Origin: Hysterangium stoloniferum
Taxonomy: Eukaryota; Basidiomycota; Agaricomycetes; Hysterangiales; Hysterangiaceae
Direction of reading: 5' to 3'
DNA length: 64,000 nt
Assembly: GCA_015178975.1 (NCBI GenBank)
Contig: WHVD01000001.1
Location: forward strand, 3,100,001 to 3,164,000
The first letter of the stretch is position 1. Every line of letters begins with the position of its first letter. Shown piece by piece: positions 35,822-44,895 of the stretch. The notes under the pieces were generated by a model. It was not told the origin of the DNA and did no database searches. It saw only the letters and a list, made by a program, of their open reading frames with translations. The position numbers were made by a program, and so were the translations under genes.

Positions 35822-36692
35822 ATGTCACAAACAGAGACGATAACCACAAGTACAAGCAATGGCCATTTATCACAACAAATTTGCCTCAATCCGCCACCCA
35901 ATGATGACCAGATATTACACTACGAATCTGCTCAAGTGGTCGACATGGCCCTTGAGAGATTGCAACGTGCAGGCATGATGCTGATAGAATGGAGATCTCT
36001 ACTTTACTGCAGGATGAATGTGCCCATGATAGTCAAGGTAAGTCTATCATTTTTTATCATTTTTTCATTGCATGAACTATGTTGAACGTTTAAAGAACTA
36101 TTCATATGTAGTTCCTGACGAGCAGCTGACAAACGCCTCGGATATCCTGTCTATCATGGGTTTACCCCTTTCTACTCCCTCAGCATGTTTTCTGGTGACA
36201 GCAGGCGACTTTCAATCCAAGGGTTATTTTCACCGGGTCACTCGCTGGACAATGTCCTCCTCGGTCCAGTACATGGTTCTTTATCCTCTGTCGTTTTCTT
36301 CTCTTTCCCTCTCAGAGCTTGAAAAGGAGCCACCAATGCACCTGTATTCCTCAATTCGTTGCCCATCAATATACGTACCATCTCGGCCAGCAGTTTATGC
36401 CTCGATCATTCGTCTAATGGCCAAATATCCACTGGCTTGTGGTACAAGGACTGTGCTCCAATCGGATTTGGCGGGGCTCATCGGATACGATCTATTGCAA
36501 CTAGAAGATGGTTGTATAGACTCGGATGATGATGAGACACAAGAAGTAAGTGACCGGTTGGTCCAAGCATCGTTGATTGTGGAGGCATGGGGTACTGGCG
36601 GTGTGTGGCGCAAAGGGGAAGAGTGGATAGGAGATGCCTTGAATGCTGTAGTTGTATGTGTAGGGCGTATAGAACATTTCCCATGTAAATAA
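35822..36692 (+). CDS. Uncharacterised protein paired with the nucleotidyltransferase
   Basis: Two exons, 35822-36037 and 36096-36692, joined by a clean 58 bp intron, give 270 residues with no internal stop. A segment reading ALERLQRAGMMLIEWRSLLY, followed by KNYSYVVPDEQLTNASDIL, resembles in layout the core of degenerate fungal nucleotidyltransferase-fold proteins, but the GG and DxD residues are absent. A short acidic cluster (DSDDDETQE) lies near residue 215. The start codons of this gene and the neighbour are 110 bp apart, so they share one promoter region. The relation between the two products is inference from position and layout. Confidence 0.6.
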
Positions 36693-37042
36693 AACGTAAG
36701 TATTTTCTTCTGGTATCTATCACCGGGGGCTGACTCCTTACCGGTCCATAAGCTGTTAGATTTCAAGCATTATTTCTTTGTTCTCCCCACTCTATTTTCC
36801 TCTTTTGTTCTCTCCTATTGTCCTTAGGCCATATATACTGCATTCCATAGTACATACCTCTCCATCTCGTCCCGTCTCAATTCCGCACTCGATCGTCTTC
36901 AAAGACTTCGAGTTCCGCTCAAAATTTTTACATACTACTACTCACACACCTCACAGACGATCTTCGTCACACGCATTGCGAAGCCCGACCCATTCGCTGG
37001 CTCTGATTACCGTTTTTCTTATTCCCTAGATCACGATCAACG

Positions 37043-37804
37043 ATGTCTAATAACCTTCCCTCAGGCTCTGATCTTACACCATTCTACGGGCATTGCGCCT
37101 GCTCCCGACGAGATGCCAGCCCCGCCGCTATCGCCAATTGCTACATTACCTCCATCAACCGACCAGCAGCCAGCGCCTTCGGCGGCATTACCCCCATTTT
37201 CCAACTCGCAGCTTCTGGCCTTTCTTCACAACCTAGCTGCCAGCGTCGCAGCCCTTCAGCGGCAGCAAGAGCAGCAGCAGCAGCACTCAACTGCTGGGCC
37301 ACCGCCTCATGCCCCCCTGCCCTATCCTGGCCATTATCCTCCAACACTTCATCCCACCCTCGTGGTGCCCCCCAGGCTCCTTTCGCTTTCCAACCCATAC
37401 CTCCGCCTTCGGCCGCCACAGGGTTCCTGCCTCCCCCTGGGACTTTGGGCTCCGGTGCGTCCTCTTCCTTGACCTCCCTTTTCCCCGAAATCGAGGAAAC
37501 GATGCTGCTGGCAATCATTCGGCACTCCTTTCGGCCCACCCAACTTACAAAGTTGGACGTGCGCATTCATTCTAAACCACAAAAACCTACCTACGAATTT
37601 CGAGATGGTGTTTATGTGCAGGCTGAACGATCATCCATAAAGGATTTTCCTAATCTCGAATCGTTTTACTACCCTCTTTCCCGTTATTTTGGCATACTCC
37701 ACGCCCATGTGCTTTCAGGCCCGGGCAACAAATTCTTCATTGTGCAGGGAAATATTACAATTGTTATGGGTCATGGAGAGTTGAAAAATATACTAAATCA
37801 TTGA
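37043..37804 (+). pseudogene. Repeat-associated (gag-like) ORF, chimeric at its 3' end
   Basis: The frame opens at 37043. Between 37113 and 37380 another plus frame looks more protein-like (SQLLAFLHNLAASVAALQRQ, then Gln and Pro runs). From about 37400 the first frame becomes convincing (LTSLFPEIEETMLLAIIRHS, later DGVYVQAERSSIKDFPN and PLSRYFGILHAHV). A frame break in the Pro-rich part is therefore likely. The last 30 residues are encoded by the right inverted-repeat arm read antisense, so the original C-terminus is lost. Similar sequences occur as gag-like proteins in basidiomycete repeats; that is recollection, not proof. Confidence 0.45.
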
Positions 37805-38280
37805 GAGAAGGAAACGGCAACCGCAATGACTGACATGGAGGACTACTTGGAGGGCAACCATAGCAAATAAGGTGACCTGAATGATTGGAACAATATTTAT
37901 GAGCTGGAGGACTGGATTAGCATCTCCGATTAGCATACTAGCGAGACAAGCTCACCTGTCTCGTAAGTAGGAATGCTCTCCTTGACCTCAGGCAACAGTT
38001 TTATCTTCTTGTTCCATGATGCGTTATCATCCATGAGCTCTTGAAAAAAGGGGGTTAGGCAGTCACTGATAGTGGCCTTGGTTTCACGAACCGAAGACAC
38101 TTCATTTGGTGACTAAGGAGAGGCGAGTGGCTGATATTGCAGACTTCAATGGGAATATATATGTAGTCCTGCGACATTCGGCAAAAAAAACTCGTTAGTT
38201 GGGGCCTGACAGCTGAAATCAAGGATTCAAGGTCTTTCTCAATACTGCCAAGTTCTGAGAGTACGTCGCTGAGTGGTTAT
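37723..38280. repeat. Inverted repeat, right arm
   Basis: This 558 bp arm is the reverse-complement partner of 33849-34401. It contains the same transposon-protein fragment on the minus strand. Small differences (for example GAATATATATGTAGTCC against the shorter left-arm text) show the arms have diverged slightly. Confidence 0.9.
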
Positions 38281-38283
38281 GTA

Positions 38284-38799
38284 ATGATCTGTACTTTGAT
38301 CCTGACAAACCAGAAACACCAGGTATATCTTTTTCTAGGCTCATGTGGTATTATATATTTATATATCTTCATAAGCAAGAACCGGTCTCATTCCACCCTC
38401 TCTTTGCGTTCACCATCGGAGGTGGACGCATCACGGCTTATTGAAGTCACTCCTCCTTGGGGTGATCGATCTGGAGCACCCACTGGCTTTTCCCCTCCTG
38501 CAAGTTTGCTAAAGAGCGTTGCCACTGCTGCAACGTGGTGTGTGAACGTCACAACAGATAAAGAGAACTCATGCATACTCCCTGGCAAAGAGAATGCTAA
38601 TATGCATACACACCGGGAGAGCATCCATGGTCATCAGAGAACACAAAGTGCAAAGACTATTACCACAGAGCAAACTTCCTGCACTCGTCCAACCTTTCAA
38701 CTGTCTGGTTTCTCTTGCTTTATTCACTATGCAATTGCTGACTTTGCAGGGGAGCGCCGGGCCCATATGATGTCAGTGAACAGCTGTGATAGAGATTAA
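38284..38799 (+). other. Open frame of uncertain status
   Basis: A 171-codon plus frame contains low-complexity but protein-like text (IEVTPPWGDRSGAPTGFSPP, then KENANMHTHRESIHGH). It has no start context of note and runs into the 370 bp repeat array at its end. It may be a remnant of a repeat-associated protein. Confidence 0.3.
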
Positions 38800-40000
38800 T
38801 AAAATGAATGAATAAAATGAATGGGAGCTTACTGTGATTTTGCACCAGGGGTGAAAATGAGATAAATGCAGTCATGCATGAATGGGAAGACCGGCCAACT
38901 AGTGTTGAGGCGGGGAGTAACTATGGAAAGAAAGATCAAAGTCATAGTTAGCACAGGAATTTGCAAGCAAAAAGAACAAGATGGGACTCATGTTCCAAAA
39001 TGGCCTTCATGGTAAGATACGAACGTCACTCAGGCTACTTAGTTTGGTGTCCCACATCCAGGGGAATAATATGAAGTGTACCACTCAACATGACGTCATA
39101 TGGTCCCTGTAAGCTAAGCGGGGGAGCGCAGGGCCCATATGATGTCAGTGAACAGCTGTGATAGAGATTAATAAAACGAATGAATAAAATGAATGCGAGC
39201 TTACCGTGATTGTGCACCAGGGGTGAAAATGAGATGGATGCAGTCAAGCAAGAATGGGAAGAATGGCCTGCTAGTGTTGTGGCGGGGAGTAACTACGGAA
39301 AGAATTAAAGTCATAGTTAGCATAGGAATTCATAGGCAAAAAGGACAAAATGGGACTCACGTTCCAAACTGGCCTTCATGGTAACAGACGAATGTTATTG
39401 GAGCAACTTGGTTTGGTGTCCCACATCCAGGGGAATAAAAAAAATATACAAGGTGTACCACTCAACATGACATCATATGGTCCCTGTAAACTAAGTGGGG
39501 GAGCGCTGGGCCCATATGACGTCACTGCAGGGTGAACAGCTGTGATAGAGATTAATAAAAGAATGAATAAAGTCAAAGCAAACTTACCGTGATTTTCCAC
39601 CAGGTATGAAAATGAGGTGGATGCAGTCATGCATGAATGGGAAGGCCCATTAGTGTTGAGGCGGGGAGTAACTACAGAAAGAATTAAAATCATAGTTAGC
39701 ATAGGAATTTGTAGGCAAAACGGACAAAATGGGACTCACACTCCAAACTGGCCTTCACAGTAAGAGACAAATGTTATTGGAGCGACTTGGTTTGGTGTCC
39801 CACATCCAGGGAAATAAAAAAGATACAAAGTGTACCACTCAACATGACATCATATGGACCCTGTAAGCTAAGCGGGGGAGTGCCGGGCCCATATGACGTC
39901 AGTGAACAGCTGTGATAGAGATTAATAAAATGAATGAATAAAATGAATGCGAGCTTACCGTGATTGTGCACCAGGGATGAAAATGAGATGGATGCAGTCA
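38745..40000. repeat. Tandem array of about 370 bp units
   Basis: The landmark CAGCTGTGATAGAGATTAAT recurs at 38781, 39153, 39537 and 39907, giving periods of 372, 384 and 370 bp. Each unit carries GTCCCACATCCAGG, GTACCACTCAACATGAC and a CATATGAYGTCA box that in several units is TGACGTCA. On the minus strand each unit holds an intron-like GTAAGCTC...TCTATCACAG pair and a 70-110 codon open frame. These frames recur only because the units do and are not called as genes. Confidence 0.9.
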
Positions 40001-40002
40001 AT

Positions 40003-40395
40003 CAATGTTAGATGTGGAGACAGACGGTCAAAGTTAAGGTGCTCACCGATAACGTAGATAGTATTTGCATTCTTCATCCCCGGCGCACCGATGAGAAAGT
40101 TGTCGGGTTTTATGTCACGATATATAGGGCTCTTGTCGCGTATAGCTTGTACCTGCGTTAGCTGTTAACCGTATAATATGTGCTCATATCCTCAAAGTAT
40201 ACACAGTTAAATACACACCATCTGCCGCGCTAACATGCAAACACACTTGACGCTAAACTTGCGCCCGCACATGTCGAAAAGATCTTCAAGATTTGGGCCG
40301 AAGAGGTCGATGACGAGGACATTATGGAGGCCTTCCTGACCAAAATGATGGACCTGGGGGATTCCGGGTGTACCAGTGAGGGTCCGATATAGGTA
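40003..40395 (-). pseudogene. Casein kinase I gene fragment
   Basis: The minus strand reads [20 protein letters not shown], then [19 protein letters not shown], an intron-like gap, and QVQAIRDKSPIYRDIKPDNF with LIGAPGMKNANTIYVI. This is the part of the CK1 catalytic domain around the catalytic loop (YRDIKPDN). The N-lobe with the ATP-binding lysine and the C-lobe are missing. It abuts Copia polymerase sequence at about 40396 and the 370 bp array at 40000, so it is a captured or truncated gene piece. Confidence 0.85.
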
Positions 40396-40735
40396 ATTGC
40401 CTGTGGATGGGAATTCAGGTAAGCCGCTACATAGTCAATCTGCCATGCCTCCATGTCCATGGCAGCCGCTATGGCGAGGTTCATATGTAGTGACACATAC
40501 CTGACTACAGACACATGTTTTGAAGAAATCAACTCCGGGAATTTGCGTGAAGTTCCTTGCGACCAGGCATGCTTTTTGTGTGACTAGATTACCGTCCCCA
40601 TTATACTTGTTGGCAAAAGTCCAGCGTGTTTGGATTAAACGAGCACCAGCGGGGGGATCAATAATGTCCTAAACATTGCATTCGTTCATCACTGTGAGCT
40701 CCTTTGCAATTGGACCAGCCCAGATGTTGGGACGT
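40396..40735 (-). pseudogene. Copia reverse transcriptase fragment
   Basis: Minus-strand text in two frames reads RPNIWAGPIAKELTVMNEC, TRWTFANKYNGDGNLVTQKA and [20 protein letters not shown]. This is the start of the Copia-type polymerase domain, including the region that normally reads DVKTAFLN. A frameshift separates the two parts and the domain stops at the junction with the casein kinase fragment. Confidence 0.75.
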
Positions 40736-40804
40736 GTCATGATGTTGGAGTATGAGTTAGGGAGCCAGTAGTTCTGTGGATCACATCAGTACAATAAATT
40801 GTCA

Positions 40805-41500
40805 GGTGGAGAACTCACCGCCCATCTTTTCAATCAAGCTCAAATACAAATGTGCAATCGCCACCTTTAGACAATTGTTTGGAAGCACCTGGATCCCTGG
40901 CCATGCCCCTGAACATAAATATTGTATGGCCCACAGTGGAAAACCAATCACTGCAGGCTTGTCATGACCATCCCCGCTCCACTCTTGATGAGGGCCCAAT
41001 AGCAGAAGGGGCAAACGATTTATCTTTCTTGCACTTGGTTGTCTGATCGCGAAATTGGTTGGGTCTTGAAGCCGCATAGTTTGTGTAATAAAACTTCTAG
41101 AAAGAATTATTAAAAAATGCAGTACGCTGCAATGCACACACATACCATGTTAAGTTAACCCCAGTCCCTGCAGCAATGGCTTCCTTCTACCCGTGGTCCT
41201 TGTTGGCTTGTGGGATCCTGAGCCATTTGGTCAAGAACGAGTTGCCGCTTCATGGTATTTGGGAGACTCTTCATTGTAGTGCCGCTGCCTTGTAATCCAA
41301 GCTGCCTGCGACGGCGAGTAATAGTTGCTTCGCTAATAAAGGAAAAAAGTGAGGTTGAATGTCTAGAGAGCGATACGAGTCGTACCTCATCTGGATCCCA
41401 TGCTTTGCAAGAAGTAGCTTGCTGAGTACCTTATGGTTGGTAATGCCACGTCGGTGGTATTCAATGAGAAGTTGCTTTATGTTTTCGTCTTTAGAAGGTG
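40805..41500 (-). pseudogene. Integrase-core (DDE) gene remnant with N-terminal helix-turn-helix
   Basis: On the minus strand an N-terminal helical part reads LLIEYHRRGITNHKVLSKLL and ATITRRRRQLGLQGSG, followed by MKRQLVLDQMAQDPT. The core then shows EWSGDGHDKPAVIGFPLWAI with the first catalytic Asp in SGDGHDK, and HLYLSLIEKMGGEFST. This matches a family of basidiomycete genes with an rve-type integrase core. The pieces lie in different frames, with an in-frame TAG after GASKQL-coding sequence in one of them, and the second half of the core is missing. It is a decayed copy. Confidence 0.65.
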
Positions 41501-42054
41501 CTATGAATGGTTATTCGAAAACCTGTTAACAATAATTATATGAGACAGTGGAAGATTACTCACGGCAGTGCTTGTATTGATTGGACCCTGAAGGATTCCG
41601 ATACTGCATATTTAGCGAATGCTACCATCCTTTTATTTTGTCTCGTCCTTCACAACACCTCAAGAGGAAATGGTTGTAGTTTCAGTATCCCGTTTTGTAG
41701 CCCGCTCGGTCGAATGCCATTCCTAAGCCATCAGCATTGACTTCACGTTTACCGGCTTGCTGTAGCCGTGTCACATTGACCTCGGTCTGTTTCGCATAGC
41801 GGATGATAATAGATTTTGTGGGAAAGTTGTAGACAGCATCACCTGGTCCTGTTAGCTTTGGATGTAAACCTGCCAGAGGTGAATGAACGTTGAACTCCTT
41901 GAGTTGCAGTGTAGGTGCATAAGGAAGTACAGTTACGCAATTATGCTAAGAGGGCTTAGATGGTTTAACAATACCTAAGATAATGGAAAGATGAACCAAA
42001 TAGCCAGCGCCTTGATCGACTCTCTTAATTCGATGAGCATCCCAAGTATTTCAA
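41501..42054. other. Unassigned stretch between integrase remnant and repeat array
   Basis: A minus-strand segment near 41745-41905 looks protein-like (FNVHSPLAGLHPKLTGPGDA, then NFPTKSIIIRYAKQTEVNV) but matches no family I recognise. Nothing else was identified. Confidence 0.35.
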
Positions 42055-42612
42055 TCAATTTGGGTAGTTGATGGAGTAACTACAGAAAGAACTAAAGTCA
42101 TAGTTAGCATAGGAATTCGTAGAAAAGGACAAAATGGGACTCCATTCCAAACTGGCCTTCATGGTAAGAGACAAGTGTTATCGGAGCAACTTGGTTTGGT
42201 GTCCCACATCCAGGGGAATAAAAACGAGATACAAAGTATACCACTCAACATGACATCATATGGTCCCTGTAAGCTAAGCGGGGGAGCGCCGGGCCCATAT
42301 GACGTCAGTGAACAGCTGTGATAGAGATTAATAAAACGAATGAATAAAATGAATGTGAGCTTACCGTGATTGTGCACCAGGGGTGAAAATGAGATGGATG
42401 GAATCATGCATGAATGGGAAGAAAGGCCAACTAGTGTTGAGGTGGGGAGTAACTACAGAAAGAATCAAAGTCATAGTTAGCATAGGAATTCGTAGGCAAA
42501 ATGGACAAAATGGAACTCACATTCCAAAATGGGCTTCATGGTAAGAGATGAATGTTATTGGAGTGACTTGGTTTGGTGTCCCACATCCAGGGGAATAAAA
42601 AAGATACGAGGT
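42055..42612. repeat. Detached 1.5 units of the 370 bp repeat
   Basis: The same unit as in 38745-40000 reappears, with the CAGCTGTGATAGAG landmark at 42313 and the GTCCCACATCCAGG word at 42203 and 42577. It is the far side of the array after an interruption of about 2 kb. Confidence 0.88.
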
Positions 42613-42810
42613 GTGGCCTCGGGATTCGATTCCTCATCCATGTCTGTAGATGTCACTTGTAAAGTACCAAGCTTTAATACTGGGACATCATCTCTATCTC
42701 CTACCTCCGGAACAGCTTCACATTGACCAACAAACTCCCTCAAGGTCGCACCTACTGCTCAGTATAACCTTTTTATCACCACCGACACAAGCAATCGCAC
42801 TTCCGTCTTG

Positions 42811-43756
42811 ATGGCCAGTTCATTCGCGTTGAAGGAAAATAGTGTGGTCAATTCACACACAAGTTCTGGTCGATGCGTTCCTGTGCGCAAGCCAATACCC
42901 ACCGTTTTCGCAGCTGCACATAAAGGGAAGCAGATTGAGAATGACATGGATAACGCTGTCGTACATGAAGTCACGCAACAGAATAAAGAAAATCGTAAAA
43001 GTCGCATGCTTGTCAATCTTACGAAGCTCAAGGTGAACGAGGAGGTAAACATCACTACTCCTGTGTCAGAGGGTAGGGTAGGCGCTGCAGGATTGTTAAC
43101 ATCTGTGGTGGAAGGTTAGCTTTCCTTGCTATGATTTATGTTTGGTCTGGTGACAAGATGAATCAAACTTCATTCAGATCCTCCACGCTTATTCGTGAGC
43201 GATACGTTCCCCCATTCAACGAAGGAGTCCACCGGTATCACAGGACTTAAACAAAGCATCAAGCAATCGTTGGGTAATTTAATCACTTCTTTAACTTGAG
43301 TCTCTAGTCCAACTGATTTTTCTGCAGACAAAGGCGTCCGGTTATACAAGAGTTCCACCTTAGGGAGCTATGGTAACTTACTCGGCAACAAATCAACCAC
43401 TGGTCTATCTTCGGTCGCTCCAGAGCTCAGTCATTCCACAGAGGGGGATAGTACAAGGCCCTCCAAAGATACAAAAGAATATTGGGAAAGTGATGCTGCT
43501 GTTCACATTGGTATGTTTACATCATGATAGAACCGGCAAACTAATAACTCCCCCGCATGTAGCCAAAAGTTCTTTACCAACAGTGTGCCATGCAATAAGA
43601 AATGAGCAGATAGCTGCAGATAATCGCCTGGATCGAATGACTATTTGGATATGGAATGTAGAGAGAGTGGTTGAGGATGCACGAGCTAATTTTGCTACAG
43701 GAAGCATGACGCCATTGCCGCCTCTTCCTCCACGGACTGCTCAAGCCAACCGCTGA
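42811..43756 (+). CDS. Uncharacterised four-exon gene
   Basis: Exons 42811-43114, 43178-43273, 43328-43510 and 43563-43756 splice with GT-AG introns and agreeing phases to give 258 residues. Upstream of the chosen ATG the frame is open for 30 codons back to a TGA and looks protein-like, so the start may lie farther up. The protein is rich in Ser and charged residues (HKGKQIENDMDNAVVHEVTQ). It ends with a helical part (NEQIAADNRLDRMTIWIWNV) and a Pro-rich tail. No domain was recognised. Clean splicing in a repeat-rich area suggests a real or recently active gene, possibly the first ORF of an unknown element. Confidence 0.5.
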
Positions 43757-43830
43757 GCTTCCGCAAAGGTCACAGAAATATTCCAGGACAAGAACGCGGC
43801 CAGAGACAACAGTCTAAATAGGCACCTCCT

Positions 43831-44895
43831 GTGCATCAGCGACGTGTTACCCTGGTATCAAAATCTCCTGAGAACCACGATGGAGAGCAAAATAGATCCT
43901 CAGACGATCCTGCACCTATGCCAGAGATGGCTAGAAAAGGAACGTCCCAAAGTGTCATTGATTTTGCACGCCCCATTACACCTCTTGTTACACTCGAGCT
44001 TGAACTCGCCAAGAGTGGTATGCACCCCCATTGTTATACGTCATTTCTTTTTTTAACTGATCATCTTTGCAGAAACACATACACCCTTACGAAACCCCAC
44101 TTGGTTATCTGCCGTATTGGACCCAACGCTTTCTTTGTGCCCCCAATCCCAGTAGAGCATGAGCCATCGGCACAAGAAACACCATTCGCCGCTACAGAAT
44201 GTCTTCATGGACTTTCAACACCTATACGTTCGAATGAACTCTCCCCTATCACAGCTAACTACGATGAAATCCTAATGTCTTCATCAGGCGTGAAACGTTT
44301 AGGGAAGGGTTATGAATCTCATGCCACAATATCCCACATCGTCTGAGCATCCTGCTTCGGCATTCAAACGGAACCCTAAATTGTTCCATTCTGTTTGACG
44401 AGGCATAGCCCCACCACCAGAGACACCCAGAAAGGCGGTGTCAGTAGATGAGTTGGGAGCTCTCAGTGCTGCCCAAGAATCTACTGCTCGTAAGGATGAC
44501 GGTAACCATACTATTAAGCTCATGCGCCGAGCTTTCAAGGCCATCACTGGCGGAACCGTTTCCCGCAGGTTATCAAAGGCCGTCTAAATCATTTCTTTCT
44601 TTTGCGGGATCCATTGCTGGCTGTCTGTTCTCATGTTTTGCATAAACGTTTCCTCAACGCTACAACGATTTTCACGCCATTACTTTATCAATGCTCATCT
44701 CTTCCCCCCTCAAGGGAATCCCCCGCTATGCCCCAACTCTGATCCCCGTGTCAATGCATGTCCAGATGATGCCGCTACCCTGCCCCGTGTATCTTCTACC
44801 CTCAACCGAAATGCATCGGCCTTTTTCTTGGCAGGTTATCTGGACCAACCGTTTGTAATCACCCTATTGCATATTATTGCCTGGATTTTGAACGA
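43831..44895 (+). pseudogene. Broken coding sequence cut by the inverted DUF6534 copy
   Basis: Protein-like plus-strand segments occur in several frames: GEQNRSSDDPAPMPEMARKG, then RIGPNAFFVPPIPVEHEPS, then APPPETPRKAVSVDELGALS with MRRAFKAITGGTVSRRLSKA, and finally a segment to 44895 with NASAFFLAGYLDQPFVITLL. In-frame stops (for example the TGA after LFHSV near 44398) separate them. The last segment ends where copy C of the duplication begins. These may be remains of one large gene downstream of the gene at 42811. Confidence 0.4.

Noticed and set aside
33849..38280. Long inverted repeats taken as true terminal inverted repeats of a DNA transposon
   Set aside because: The arms contain a coding fragment of another transposon, and no target duplication was seen outside them, so two inverted fragment copies explain them as well. 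Kept as a finding, not as a transposon call.
38745..42407. Recurrent minus-strand ORFs of 70-108 codons (starting MTASISFSPLVHNHG)
   Set aside because: They recur with the 370 bp repeat unit, lack conservation beyond the DNA repeat, and span intron-like signals.
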